From Anaeramoeba flamelloides (Eukaryota > Metamonada > Anaeramoebidae): a stretch of DNA of 64,000 bases. Location: the NCBI GenBank assembly GCA_027625915.1, contig JANTQA010000012.1, positions 13,106,501 to 13,170,500 of the forward strand. Direction: 5' to 3'. The translations under genes were made by a program, and so were the position numbers. The notes beneath the pieces were generated by a model. The model had not been told where the DNA came from and made no database searches. It saw only the letters and a program-made list of their open reading frames with translations. Positions 1 to 12,067 of the stretch are shown in pieces. Every line of letters starts with the position of its first letter. Position 1 is the stretch's first letter.

Positions 1-1902
1 TGTATCAAATCAAAGCTTGATAATTCTTTTAATATTTTTTCATTTATATTAAAATTCAATTTAAAATTCTCTTCGACATTATTATTATTAATGACCCAAT
101 CTGGTCTTTTGATTAATGAAGAAATGATGCAGAATAGTGAATTAAAAAATGAAATTGAACAAACAATCCTCGGAATAGTTGATCAATATTTGCCTGGCTT
201 TCCCGATTTTAATTTTGTTATTGGGATGTTAAATATATTATTAAATAAATTATCATTTGAAAATGGAAATGAAATGTCTGCGATGCTAGTTAATCAAATT
301 AAAAATGATGTAATAAACGAACATGTGCAGGCGATGGTCGAAAGCCATCTTTCATTAAATGAATATAATGAAATTGCAAAAAAGATGGAAGAAATTATTA
401 AAAATGAAAGCAACCAATACAAGAACTTATTAAGTTTAATTAATGAAATTGAACAGGAAGTAAAGGATTTCATCGATGTTAAAACGCTATATTTAATTTC
501 TTCTTTGCCATTGATCAATTTGAATTCAAGGGTTATCCCAAATGAAATCAGTAAGCAACTGTTTCAATTTTTTAACTATTTCAGCTATGGCATTCATTTT
601 ATTAAATTATATATTGGTATCCCGATCATGATCAAAAAAAATGAATTGCAATTATTGGATAATTGGGAAAAATACGCCTTTGGCGCAATCCAAATGGCTT
701 CGATTTATTATTGTAAGGAACTGTTGCAAAAGAAATTCTCGCACATATTAAATGAAATGATTCAATTACAGATCAGTTTTGATTGCCACCGAACGGAAAA
801 TAGCGAAATGAGAAATAAATATACAAACAAATTTTTGGATCAAATAATAAATTCTGTTCAAGAATTACCACAGATCTTTATTCAATTATTTAATTGGACC
901 AAAGTCAAATTAAATGAAAGGTTTTTATCGGTGGCTTACAATTTAATTGGCTATATATCCTTTGGCCCCATCTTTTCCTTCGCAATACAATCGCCACACG
1001 AATTACAATTAATCAACCAACCAATAAATAAATCAACAAATGATACTTTATTTTCATTATCCCAAATAATATACGCCTTCGGTAGCAATCAATTCGAGAA
1101 ATATAAATCCCTGAATAACCTCTTTAATACGAGATCAAGGACTCGATCACAATTTTTGGCACAAATTTGTAAAACGAATCAAAAGTTTTCAAACCCTAAA
1201 TTAGAATTTAAAGTCTTAGCAATAAATACAGACGCTGGCTTATTTGAAGACTTTGTAATACAATTACTGAAAACCTTAATGCTTCGTGTCAACAATAAAG
1301 ATAACAGCAATAATAAGAAAGATCAAATTAGTTTATTATATCGACAAGTCCAAAATAAATTACAATTAATAAAATTGTTTTCTTCAAAAATAGAATGCTT
1401 AAAAACTATTTTAAATAATTTAAAATCCCTACAAATTAAAAATATTGCGCACCATCATCACAGTCAAGTTGATCATCAAAATGTAAAGAACGATAATGAT
1501 ATATCATCGCAAAATAATAATAAAATTGAAAAACAATTTGATTTGTTTGGTTTATGGAAACAAAATTGGCAAGTCGGATGCTTTCAAGAAGGTTATGTCT
1601 TTATGTATGAACAAAACACAACAAGAAGAGACAAATGGAAAAAAATATATTTCATGTTAAAACAAAATTTATTAGCCATCTATAATCTACAGCCTTTCAC
1701 AGCTTCGGTGAAACCTTTGGATGTAATACAAATACCTAACAATGTTGAATTATCAAGAAACCCCGGCATTCAAACTAAAAAGGCAAATGTTTTTTCAGTT
1801 TGTAATCCGCAAACTAAGAAAAACATTATTTTCTATTCCAATAAAACTAATGACATAGAACAATGGATAAGCGCTTTCAAAAAGGCGAAAAATTTTTGCT
1901 GA
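1..1902 (+). CDS. RasGAP-like plus C-terminal PH domain protein (3' part)
   Basis: The reading frame is open from base 1 to the TGA at 1900-1902. The first ATG is at 91 (603 aa from there), but the frame continues to the window edge, so the gene may start upstream. Numbering from that Met, residues about 190-360 resemble the RasGAP fold of the IQGAP/neurofibromin class: a helix with LLQKKFSHILNEMI, then INSVQELP, then NLIGYISFGPIFSFAIQSP where family members have a FLRFINPAIVSP-type motif. Residues about 498-599 look like a PH domain ending in the usual Trp helix (IEQWISAFKKA). RasGAPs stimulate GTP hydrolysis by Ras and PH domains bind phosphoinositides, so a membrane-linked small-GTPase role is expected. 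The arginine finger is not seen: the aligned position reads YAFGAI. It could therefore be a scaffold or pseudo-GAP. The PH call is firmer than the RasGAP call. Confidence 0.68.
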   Translation, partial: CIKSKLDNSFNIFSFILKFNLKFSSTLLLLMTQSGLLINEEMMQNSELKNEIEQTILGIVDQYLPGFPDFNFVIGMLNILLNKLSFENGNEMSAMLVNQIKNDVINEHVQAMVESHLSLNEYNEIAKKMEEIIKNESNQYKNLLSLINEIEQEVKDFIDVKTLYLISSLPLINLNSRVIPNEISKQLFQFFNYFSYGIHFIKLYIGIPIMIKKNELQLLDNWEKYAFGAIQMASIYYCKELLQKKFSHILNEMIQLQISFDCHRTENSEMRNKYTNKFLDQIINSVQELPQIFIQLFNWTKVKLNERFLSVAYNLIGYISFGPIFSFAIQSPHELQLINQPINKSTNDTLFSLSQIIYAFGSNQFEKYKSLNNLFNTRSRTRSQFLAQICKTNQKFSNPKLEFKVLAINTDAGLFEDFVIQLLKTLMLRVNNKDNSNNKKDQISLLYRQVQNKLQLIKLFSSKIECLKTILNNLKSLQIKNIAHHHHSQVDHQNVKNDNDISSQNNNKIEKQFDLFGLWKQNWQVGCFQEGYVFMYEQNTTRRDKWKKIYFMLKQNLLAIYNLQPFTASVKPLDVIQIPNNVELSRNPGIQTKKANVFSVCNPQTKKNIIFYSNKTNDIEQWISAFKKAKNFC

Positions 1903-4900
1903 AAAAACTCACAATTATAAATAAATTCTTTTAATTGATTTTATTACTTTTTCAAGTTCTTTTTTTTTTTTTTTTTCTATTTTCCTTTTAACATTATCTT
2001 TTTTTTAAAAAAAAATGCTATTTTATCAAATTTAGAACAATTTTTCTTATTTATGATACCGAAACATTAAGGACACAACAATTATCAAATTTTAATAATT
2101 ATTATATTGATTGTTTCAAAAGTGTTGAGAAATCTATTAAAAAGGAGACAATTTGGATAATTGTCAACTTCTCTTTCAATCCATAATCAAGTTTAAAAAA
2201 CCACGACTAATGTCAAAAAAAGATGTTTAATATGAAAAAATTGTGATATACGAGAAAAACTGCAATAATCAATAATAAGGTGATATTAGATACAAATTGT
2301 CATCTTATAAAAAAATAGTTATTAATTACAAACTTGGATATTTGCATAAATCTCGACGATTGTCTAAAATATCATTATTAAAAAATTTATTGTGATTTAA
2401 TAGTCGATTATTTAGAAGTTTTTTGATCGGAAATATTATCATCTGATCAAGAGAGAATCCTTGATATATTTATTTGAAAAAATACTTACAATAAAGTTTT
2501 TAGAACAACCCTTAATATATCCATTAAACTTCAGTAACATCTTTATAGTGTAAGTTTATTATTTTTTTTGTAACACATTTTTAAACTGACTTTTCAACTG
2601 TTTTTTTTTTTTTGAAAATATTAGAAAAAAAAAAATTTAATTTCATTAAAGATTAGATTAAAAGATTTTGATATTTTGTTTTTTATCAAATTAACAGATC
2701 TATCTGTACACTTTTTAATACCAGTAAAAACAAAGTGTAAATAAAAATTGGGATATACAATGTATTAGTATATATTGTTATATTAAAAAAAAAAGCTATT
2801 AAACATAGCTGATCTTCTTATTTTTCGTAAAGAATGTGTTCTTCAGTTAAATTATTTTCTTTATTCAAGGAAAATCTTAAAGGTGTTGTGTAACCGTTTC
2901 AAAAGCTTTCTCAATAGCCTAACCATACAATCATTAATAATTAAAGATTGTTGGATTGGTTATCTTCTTCTTTTTCTTCTTGTTATAATATCTTTAAATT
3001 GTAAAGAAAAATAAAAATAGATCTTGGTTTATAGTTGAATGATCAAGATCATAATGAAAATTTCTCTTTCTTCTTTTTAATTATTTAATTTTTCAAGGAA
3101 ATATCCTCATTTTTTAATAGTACATCTATTTTAGATTCCAAAACTTTCTGAATGGAAGTATTATTTTATTGTTTTTATTATCCAGGATTAAATGAAAGAG
3201 TAATTTAATCTGTTGCTGGGATCCTTTTGAAGTGACTAAATTTGTGTCTTCTAATTCAAACAGTGTTTTAAATCGGCAAAGTCCTTAGAAGTATTTGAAA
3301 CTTTAATTAGTTTTCTCAAAAAAAGTATGAACAATAAATATTCGATATAAAAAAGAACAAGAAGACGAAGAAATAAAATTGGAAAATAACAAAAAATGAA
3401 CAAGTGAATAATTATTGATATGAGAAATTTGAATTAGTTTAATACATAATTTTATGTTATTATGTGATGTGGGGTTGTTGTTTTGTTGAGCTCCTTTTAC
3501 ATAATAGCATGTTAAATTATATTGGTTAAAAGGTATTCTATAATCTTTTTTGATTTAATTATTCATTTAGAAAAACTCCAAAATATCCAAAATAAAAAAA
3601 TGAAAAAAATTGAAAAATAATTTTTTTACTTTTATAAAATAATTTTCTTAAAACTAAAATAAAACTCTTATATCCAAAAAATGTGAAATCTAATTTCAAA
3701 ATCAATTAATAATCCTTGAAGAAACAACAAAAAAAAAAAAATAAATAAAATATTTTTATTTGTTTAATTTCAAATTCAAAAAATTAAAGACAATTTTATT
3801 TCAATTTTTTGAAATGTAAATATTTATTTTATTTATTTATTTTTGAAGAGACAAAATTATTTTACTCATGTGTGCTCTATTTTTTTTTTTAATTTATAAA
3901 AATAAAAGAAAATTGGAGAAATTTTCTATTAATTTCTCAAATTAAAAAAAAGCTGTCGTTATCTTTTCCATAATTTAAAAGAATAGAGTAAAATCAATTA
4001 TTTTTCTGTTATTCTTTTGAATTCTGGAAAACTTATTTTAACAATTCTTGAGATTTCGGTTTATTTGGAAAATCGATAGATTTTCATTAGGTTTTTTTAA
4101 TTTTTCTATTTATTTGTAAAATCTATTGATTTTTCAAATAAAATAGAAAACCACAAAAAACCCAGAAAACTTAACAAATAAAACAGAAAACTCCAAAAGA
4201 AAACCTAGGCACTTGATGACACTTGACTACACGATCCCATAAAAAATGATCAAAGTCTTCCATGATACCAATATTTAACTTTTATTTACATGTACCACAA
4301 TTTTTATTTTTATTTTTGCTTGTTACATAAGAGTACCTATTTAAGCAATTAGTAAAATTTGGAAATTTTAGAATTGTTTTTGATGCTTTTCAGTTTAAAT
4401 ATTTTTGCTGTTTGAAATTACTTTTTTTGTTGTTATATAATTTTAAATATTGTTGAACTTTCCAACTAGTAAAATTTTCCAATTTGGTTAGTTCAAAAAC
4501 TTTTAATCCTCAATCGAATAATTTTAGTTACTAAGTATACCAATTATTATTTTCATTTTCTGTGTTCGAAAAGTTAGTAATTTTTTAATTTTTTTAAATT
4601 TAAGAATTTTAATTTTTTAATCAATTTATATTTTCTTTGGTATACTTTTAATCTAGCTAGATCAATTTTAGAATCAGTTTTATAAATTAATTGTGGTGAA
4701 TGGATATGAATTTGAAATAAATCTGTTCTGATTTATTGATAAATCTACCAATTCTTTCAAAATAACTTTATCTAAAGTCAAATATTTCAAGACGATAATG
4801 AAGTCGAAGTAAAATGGGAGCTTTGAAACAAATTATTTTGAATCTATTGGCGAGTATATTGTTTAAAATAATCGATTAAGTGTTTTCAAGGATTTTTCTA

Positions 4901-6653
4901 TTTTTTGAAGTTATATTCAAGATGTTTTTTTTTTTTTTTTTTTTCAATTAGAGTTTAATTTACACTTCTCCAATAATAAAAAAATAAAAACATATATGTT
5001 TTTTTTTTTAACCAAATTCCAAGATAAAAAATATCTTTTAATTCTTTTTTATATTTTGATTTTTTATTATGTGGGTTCATCCCGAATCTTTTTATTATTT
5101 TAAAAATAGTTTCTAAATTAATTTGCACAGAGATTAAAGTCCCCTTCATAATGAGAATAAGATCATTTACATAATTTTAACCATGAAAGGCTAAAGAAAT
5201 TATTAGTTTTTTGTAGGAAAGGAGATCTAAATGAGAAGAGAATTGGTGAAGAAGGTTACCCATGATAAAACCTAATTCCTTTTTTTTTCTAATATCTTAA
5301 ATGTCAATTTTTGACTATTTCATTTTTTTTTTTTAATTTTTTTCATAGATTGATTTATTAAGGTATTTTGTATGGATTCAAATCATTATTGTATTTATAT
5401 AGTAACTACAAAATAATCTTTTCTTTTTAATTTTCTTTTTTTAAATTTCCTTAAAAAATCTTTCAATTAAAAGAAATTCCAAAAATTTACTTTTTTAAAA
5501 TGTTTCTTTATAGCAGAAATCATAAAAATCCTTTACCCAACTGGTTTAAAATAAATTGAATAATTAATAATGAACTCAAATCGTTAATTGATACTTTTAC
5601 AATTGAAATTTGTTGTTTATTATATTTGTATCAAGAAATAGAGGTTTATCAATCTCAAAAATATTTATATAGTCGAATCGAAGAAAATAATGAAATATTT
5701 TTCTATTAATTCATCTCAAAAAAATAAAAGAAAAAGTAGATGAGTAAGTAGTAAATTTTTAAGAAAAATATTCATTTATGCTAAAATTTAAAACTTCCGT
5801 CTTAATTTTCAAAAATCTTCTAATAATTTTTTATTTAATTTGGAAAGTATTTTTATAGGATTCTAAAATTTTTTTTAGAAAGATAAATGGAGAAAAATGT
5901 AAGAATTTAGGAACCTTTTATATCATATTTTTTCTTTGGTTAAATTTTGCTAAAAGTACGCTAATGAATTTGAAATTGAATAGAATTCATAAAACTTCCC
6001 ATTACTTTAAGTATCCAAAATTAAAATCTTTAACATCTGAGTGATTTCTTTTTTTTTTGAAATAAAAAACACATTAAGGTTGATTTTTGTATATTTAATT
6101 TTCAATAGATTTTTGAATACAAAATACCCAAAAACATTTACTGAACACCCCTATTCGATTTGTATTTGACTAAAAACAGACTTTACTGGAAATAATCAAA
6201 ACAAAAAAAATTGTCAGAAGAAATTTAACTTATTACTTTGGGGTTCGGTAATGGAACTATTGGTTCAAAATATCAAACAAGATATATATCATAGCAAAAA
6301 ATTTCTTCTGAACCTCAATTTTTGAAAAAAAAATAGAAAGAAAATATTAAATCAAAAAAAACAAAGAGAAATTTACATTTTCTTTGTAAGGAATTGCTCT
6401 GATTTTTTAAGACAATAGAACAATATAAGTAACCCAATTTCCAAAAATCATTGACAATGCGATATTATTAGTTTAGAGTTGTTTATTGATAGTATTGGAT
6501 ATGATCATCATTTTTTGGTTTTATTTTTCTTGTTCATTCTTAAGTTCCTCAAGAAGATGTTAGAATTTACATATTTCAAAATTTCTTTTTGAATTTTTTC
6601 ATTTAATAAATGAATATAAAATGATTTTTTGATCCTAATTAGAGTATATTTCA
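1903..6653. other. Gene-poor AT-rich region
   Basis: About 4.7 kb of AT-rich DNA with many homopolymer runs and no reading frame that I can support. It contains one copy of the dispersed hairpin repeat (near 3971-4032) and, at its right end, one copy of the dispersed segment called family E (about 6080-6675). I see no RNA gene. Confidence 0.5.
3971..4032. repeat. Dispersed hairpin repeat (family J), copy 1
   Basis: An imperfect palindrome: AAAAGAATAGAGTAAAATC on the left arm pairs with a right arm ending ATTCTTTTGAATTCTGG. The same hairpin, including the GAATTCTGG tail, recurs three times at 29.96-30.27 kb, so it is a repeat family and not a chance palindrome. Confidence 0.6.
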
Positions 6654-6675
6654 ATGAATATGTTCTTCACAATTG
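6080..6675 (-). repeat. Dispersed segment family E, copy 1 (diverged)
   Basis: From about 6260 to 6670 this matches 10,960-11,365 through shared landmarks: CAATTTTTGAAAAAA, a run of A with AAAGAGAAA, CTGATTTTTTAAG/CTGATTTATT, ACAATG(C/T)GAT, TTAGAGTTG, and GATCCTAATTAGAG. The part left of 6260 is more weakly similar to the coding-like half of copies 2 and 3. Its identity is unknown; it may be a decayed gene family or a mobile element. Confidence 0.45.
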
Positions 6676-6818
6676 AAACAAGGACGGATCAAAGACAATA
6701 CGTCAATGTGTTATCTGGTCAAGCTTTCCCTTTAAACATTAATTTGAATTACTCAATATTAAAAGAATGTTCTAATCCTTTAGAGAAACAACCAAAAAAT
6801 TGCCCCATTTATTATTAA
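6654..6818 (+). CDS. Possible 54-aa ORF or terminal exon, unknown
   Basis: A frame from ATG at 6654 to TAA at 6816-6818 reads with more coding-like composition than its surroundings (segments such as VNVLSGQAFPLNINLNYS and KQPKNCPIYY). It has no family that I recognise. It begins right where the family E repeat ends, and stops about 170 bases before the ISD11-like gene. A 54-aa open frame is not statistically unusual in DNA this AT-rich, so the only support is amino-acid content. It could be a last exon whose upstream part is lost or lies beyond the repeat. Confidence 0.25.
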   Translation: MNMFFTIETRTDQRQYVNVLSGQAFPLNINLNYSILKECSNPLEKQPKNCPIYY

Positions 6819-6990
6819 TACTTCTCTCTTTTCTTAAATTAAAAAAAAATCTATTCTAAAACCCAACACCCGAACCTTCTTCATTATTTTCTTATTAAAT
6901 TCATCGAAATAATTGACAAATATTTTAATCTTGATGAAATCCTTGAATTAATCATTTTTTTAATCATTAATTTTTTTTTTTTTTTTTCTA

Positions 6991-7326
6991 ATGAGTCTAA
7001 CCTTATCAACACAAAACACTTTTTCCTTCGTTCAAAATACCACCACTCTTTTGAAAAATCATTTTTCTAAAATCACAACAAAACAGTTGGCCCAATTAAA
7101 AAAGAAAACAGTCGAAGAGGCATCAAAATTTACGAACTACAATTTTAGAGAATATTTCAAAGAACGCGCAAATGATCTGTTTGACGAATTTATTAGTAAA
7201 AACGAAACAAACGAAGAGCTAGTAAAACAATTCTACGACGATCGTTTATCGGAATTGGAAGTGATCAAAAGACAGGTTTTGATTGGTAAACTATATCCCG
7301 AACAAAAGTTTGTAAAGGAAAACTAA
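6991..7326 (+). CDS. ISD11 (LYRM4)-like iron-sulfur cluster assembly factor
   Basis: A single-exon 111-aa protein. Residues about 40-108 match ISD11/LYRM4 well: SKFTNYNFREYFKERA, then LSELEVIKRQVLIGKLYP, equivalent to the family's KFSAYNYRTYAVRRI and LGVIRRQVHIGQLYS. ISD11 binds and stabilises the mitochondrial cysteine desulfurase NFS1, together with acyl-carrier protein, for Fe-S cluster synthesis. The first 38 residues are rich in Ser, Thr, Asn and Lys with almost no acids, consistent with an organelle-targeting extension. Unusually, the LYR tripeptide that names the family is LKK here (LKKKTVEEASKF against LYRAMLRESKRF), while the downstream Phe is kept. The start is preceded by a long T run and no other ATG fits. 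The ATG at 6991 gives a length slightly above the usual 90 or so residues. Confidence 0.85.
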   Translation: MSLTLSTQNTFSFVQNTTTLLKNHFSKITTKQLAQLKKKTVEEASKFTNYNFREYFKERANDLFDEFISKNETNEELVKQFYDDRLSELEVIKRQVLIGKLYPEQKFVKEN

Positions 7327-7889
7327 TTCACTACTCTTCTTCCCAAATTTGTTTTTGCTTAATGATATTTTTGGTTTCTTTTATTTTAATTTTTCTCTTT
7401 AGTTATGTTTCATACTAGTTCTTTTTTAATATTAGATCACTTTTGTTCAACATTTTTGTTTAATTTTTGATCTTTTTAAAAAGAAAAAAACAATAATAAA
7501 TTTCCATAATAACAAACAAAAAAATTTTTTTTTTTATATCTTGTCTTGTTCATTTCTATTTGTTTCAATTTTTAAAATTCAGCGAAATCTTCATTTAAAT
7601 CAAACTTTAAATTCTTTTTGTAAACACAATTGAGTCACAACACAGAATTTATATTCTCTTTGATTCTGAAACCAGACAAACTCACAAATATTAATAATTT
7701 TTCATTTTTATTTTAGATCCTTATAATTTTGAATTTTTATCCAATCATTTGTGAAATTCAATACTTTAAAGTTAAAAAAAAAAGAACAGTAAATTCAGAT
7801 CTTGATCTACTTTGACTTTTGTACTGGTAAAACATTCTGAAAAATAATTTTTATTGGAAAACATTAGTAAATTTCTCTTTTTCTTATAA

Positions 7890-8205
7890 AAATTCTTAAA
7901 CGTATTTTTACCTTCATTTTAAAACAAAAACCCAGTATAAAAATTACAGGGATTATCGAAATCCAAATTGAATTCTAAGTATCAGTTCAAATCAATATTT
8001 GAGCTTATATAATTTCCCCAAATTAGAATTTTATATGAAAACATTAGTAAAAGTGTATTTTTGGGATTTTTTGATCCTATAGACACTTTTCTTTTATGAG
8101 AAATTGGCTTAAAAATTTTAACAATAGGTATACATCAAGTTTGAGTAATTTCAGTTTTATATATCTTCATTGATCAGTAAAAAATTCTGATAATATATTT
8201 TTAAA
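7890..8205 (+). repeat. Dispersed repeat family D, copy 1
   Basis: This shares an ordered set of short matches with 14,895-15,055 plus 15,541-15,710: TTCATTTTAAAACAA, CCCAGTAT/CCTATTCT, TTTTTGGGATTTTTTGATCC, TTTTAACAATAGGTAT, and TTCAG..TAT..TTCATT. The second copy is interrupted by a family C element. No ends or coding content could be defined. Confidence 0.4.
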
Positions 8206-8353
8206 TAGTTTTCCAATTTACAAAATTTATCGAATTAAGGGAACATTCTTCAACAATAAGTTTAAACTTTTAAAATATCGCTTTTTTTGATATTCTCTTC
8301 TTACAAATTTTGTCATGAGTAAGTGTCAAAAAATTATGATCGACGAAGAAATC

Positions 8354-8648
8354 AAGAATAGAAAATTTTTTCTGGAACTGCCCAGCCTATGAAAATAATC
8401 GTAAAATCTGGATATCTGAATTAAAAAAATTCAATATATCTCATATATTAAAAAACAATAATATTTTTAATATTATTAACAGAAAAGATTCCATAACTTT
8501 ATTAGCCCTAGTGGAAAATAAAAGTATATGGAAATCTTTAAAAAAATTTCTAAATCACAATTTAGGAATCAGGGTAAACAAGAGGAACTAAAAACTCCAT
8601 CCTTAAACAATATATATAAAAAAAAAAAAAAAGAATAGAAAATTTTTT
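8354..8648 (+). mobile_element. 5'-truncated LINE (non-LTR retrotransposon) with 18-bp target-site duplication
   Basis: The insert itself is 8372-8630 and is flanked by perfect copies of AAGAATAGAAAATTTTTT at 8354-8371 and 8631-8648. It carries an open frame to TAA at 8589-8591 beginning WNCPAYENNRKIW, the kind of C-terminal Cys-Pro motif found after the reverse transcriptase of many non-LTR elements, followed by ISELKKFN and SIWKSLKKFLNH. About 26 bases of 3' UTR lead to a poly(A) tail (about 8618-8630). Truncation at the 5' side, a poly(A) tail and a long perfect duplication are the standard marks of target-primed reverse transcription. The perfect duplication suggests a recent insertion. 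The clade cannot be assigned from about 70 residues. Confidence 0.75.
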
Positions 8649-10499
8649 TAGAGGTGGTCAATTTTTGTTTTTACAATTTTGTGGTAAAAGAAAATATAAA
8701 ATGCTTTTATTTCTTACATAATAAATATTTTTTTACCCCGTTTATTGCTATTTCCATCATTTTTGCTCAATAAAAGGTATTTGTTGTCAGGAATATTAAA
8801 TGAAAAGATTTTTTTTTTTTTTTTGAGGATAATTCTTTGGGTTAATCTAAAAAATTGATTTATTCAACATATTGAAACAATTTTTTAATTGGTTAAAGAA
8901 GGATAGTTAAAACCATTAAAGTTATAAAACCAACACGAAAGTTTTACTTAGAAATTGTGATTTTGTTCTCATATGAAATTTGATTTTATACAATAAAATT
9001 ATTTTCGAAGATATTAGGGAATTTTGTAAGTTTATTCTCAAAATTGAAAATCAATTGTTTTATTCAAAAAATGATATATATTATTATAATGATTCTGGTA
9101 AATTAGACTAAATAAAGTATTTTCCAAAATTGTCGTTTTTTGAATATTTTTTGACCTTTTTTTTCATTTTTTGAAAACAGGAAATTTCCTATTTTTTAAA
9201 CCTTACCAAATAACTTTTTACGTAATAGATCTAAATTTTATTGATAAACTTTATTTAAACTTTTATTAATTTATTAATAAATTTCCTTTTCTAAACATCA
9301 ATTAAGATTTATTTGCTGAGATATGAATTGGAATATTAATAATTAAAAATAATAACAAAATAATTTGTTTTTTTTTTTTCAAAATCAATACTTTCCAACA
9401 TAAAAACAAAAAATATGTTTCACCAGTTTCAAAGAATGAACTTGATTTATAATAAAAATAATTGGTGACCTTTGCGGGTTTTATATTGAAAATGCGTGTA
9501 ATTTGTATTTTAAAAAATAGACTCAAATTAATAAATTGTTTAAATGAGGTAAACACATCTTTATCATAAAACAAAAACTAAAATCATAAAAAAAATATTT
9601 TGGAAGATCTTTACATGATTTCATTTTATTATTTTAAAAAACTAGCCTTTTAAAATTGATTTAGTCAATTTTCTATAATTTGTTAATTTTTTTAATCAAG
9701 AGTAAAATTTTATAGGAGAAGTACCTAACTGATTTTCGTTTATCAATTCTGAAATATTTTTTCATTTAGGGTTCCGGTTTCAATAAAATTTAGAAAAAAA
9801 AATCCAAAAAAATAACAAATAGATCACAAATCACTATCTGGTTCATAATAAGAGATTTTTTCACAAATAATCATAATATATTTCCTGAATTTAGTAGACA
9901 AAAAAATTGAAAATACAAACATTTGATTATTAAATACCAAAAACAATTTTTTATACTTGTGATTTTATTTAATTGCTCTTTAAACCTTTCAATCAATTTT
10001 TTTTTGATTATTTTATTTGGATTTCAAAAAATAGTTTTAAAAGTGATTCAGGTATCATTGTAAAAATATTTTTATTTATTTTTTTAATTTCAACATTGGA
10101 GTAATTATTTTTTTTGAAATTTGCTATTAAATTTACTTGAAGATTGTTTTTAGTTTATTAGACTCTTAAAAGTTAAAAAAATAAAAAAATTTACTCTAGG
10201 AATCTCGAAGAAATTGAAAGATGAAAATCAAAGTACAAAAATGAGACTGATTAATAGTTTTTAAGAACTATATTTCAAATTCAAAATCAGTGCTTTTTAT
10301 GTATGCTCTGATCAGTATTTAGGGGTTTGTTAATCGGGCAAAGTTTTTTCCATATAGATCTAAGAAGGAAAAAATAAAAATTTTTTTCCTAAAATTGTTT
10401 ATCTTCGTAGCAAAAAATCAAAAAATGATCCGAAAAAATTATTTTTTTGAGAAAATTCCCCTTTAGAACAATTTTTAAAACCCTGACACCTTATCTTGA

Positions 10500-11365
10500 T
10501 TTTTAGGGATTTATATATATATATATATGAAGTAAATTAAGAAGGTTCAAAAAGCTGTTCTAAAGGGTCTAAATGTATTACATTCGTATTTTTTGATGAC
10601 TAATCCTCTGTTATTTCTGACAAAGATATTTTTTGATAAGAAGACACTGGGAGTGGGTTTGGCAATGTACCTAATCCGCCAAAATTCCCATTTCCTAAAA
10701 ATGAAAGATCATTTTTTTTTTCAATTAACTAGGACAATATTTTTTTTAAAAATACAAAAAACTTACTAATTTTTGAAAATTAAATTTCCATAAGATCCTT
10801 GGATGAAAAATTCTTCAAAACATTTCCCACAAAACATCAACCCAATTTGTCTTGAGACAATAATTTGGATTGTGAGAGAAACAAGATAAACAAAAAAAAA
10901 ATTTCACACAAAAATGAAAAAGATCTTTCATGTGTTTATAGGGATCGTTTCTTTTCAAAATTAAAGTCGAGTAAATAACATATCTAAAACATTTATGTGA
11001 ACTTCAATTTTTGAAAAAACAAAAAAAAATCAAAATCAAAAAAATTAAGAGAAAAACACAACTCTTTTATCAGAATTAATCTGATTTATTGGGAGATACA
11101 GAACAATCCACAGAATTCGATGAACACAAATCATAGACAATGTGATCTTTTATAAGTTAGAGTTTTGAATTGATAATGTTTAAAATTATTGTTATTTTTT
11201 TAGGTTAGAAAAATTCAATTATTTATCTTTATCATTTTTACCTTCTACATAAAGTAGTTGAGGTATCTCTCTCAAAATTTTTGTACATTTTTCACCTATA
11301 AAAAATGACAAATAATTCAATTTTGATCCTAATTAGAGAATATTTTAAAGATAATGAGTTCTCAA
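10500..11365 (-). repeat. Dispersed segment family E, copy 2, with coding-like exons
   Basis: Read on the minus strand, this segment matches 24,815-25,400 on the plus strand over its whole length and 6260-6670 over its first half. It contains two coding-like pieces separated by a GTAAGT..TTTTAG intron-like stretch: one with VGNVLKNFSSKDLM (about 10,790-10,850) and one with GNGNFGGLGTLPNPLPVSS (about 10,610-10,695) ending at a stop. Copy 3 shares both pieces and the same intron position. The function is unknown. It may be remnants of a multicopy host gene or the coding part of an unrecognised element. Confidence 0.4.
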
Positions 11366-12067
11366 GTATAATGATATTGGTTATAAAAGTGTGTTGAGGT
11401 TATTTGATAAATAGGAAACTTAGTTGTTAACTGAACCTGAATTCTTATTTTCTCTTCACAAAAACTGATTAATTAGTAATACTGTGAAACTTAGTTTTAA
11501 ATAAAGATCCAAACAATCAAAACAACATCAATTTTTTTTGGGATTCAAATTTTGTTTTAAAACCCTTAAAAATTGAATTTTTTTGAAAAATTTTAAAATG
11601 AAACTTTGAAACAAATTGATCAGTATTTTTAAATCAATTAGAAATTCCTAAAACTTACCTTCTAACAAATATTTCAAATATTTCCAATACACAGTTTTTA
11701 TCAATTTTAAAGGACAAAAATATTAATACAATTCCACTCCCTAAAAATGCACTTTTCCAAAGCTTTTTCGATTTAGAAGTGTTCAGGATTGTTTTGAAGT
11801 TGTAAAAAATCTGTGAAAAGGCTATAGCTTGGTTAAAAGACAGAGATTTTGTCATGGGTTATGTCAAATAATTTGAAGAATTCATTTTTTAACCTTTAGC
11901 ACTTTAACACTTGATTCTTTTTTGATTTATCTTCTTCCTAGTCTCAACTTATTTGACTCTTTTTTAATCAAACAACCTAGAGCTAGAATCCAAAAACCCT
12001 TCAATTCAATAAAAAAACACTTTAACGAAAAAAAAAAAAAAAAAAAAAAAAACACAAATCTATCAAA

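Larger units (their letters stand above)
7327..12067. other. Gene-poor region with LINE fragment and dispersed repeats
   Basis: About 4.7 kb between the ISD11-like and RING genes. It holds a weak dispersed repeat (family D, about 7890-8205), a 5'-truncated LINE with target-site duplications (8354-8648) and family E copy 2 (about 10,500-11,365). The remaining stretches, for example 8650-10,480, show only A/T runs and chance open frames. The 60 bases before the RING gene are an A run typical of untranslated leader sequence here. Confidence 0.5.

Noticed and set aside
10501-10531. TATATATATATA run as a promoter TATA region
   Set aside because: AT microsatellites are common here (also near 36,080) and no gene follows at a suitable distance.
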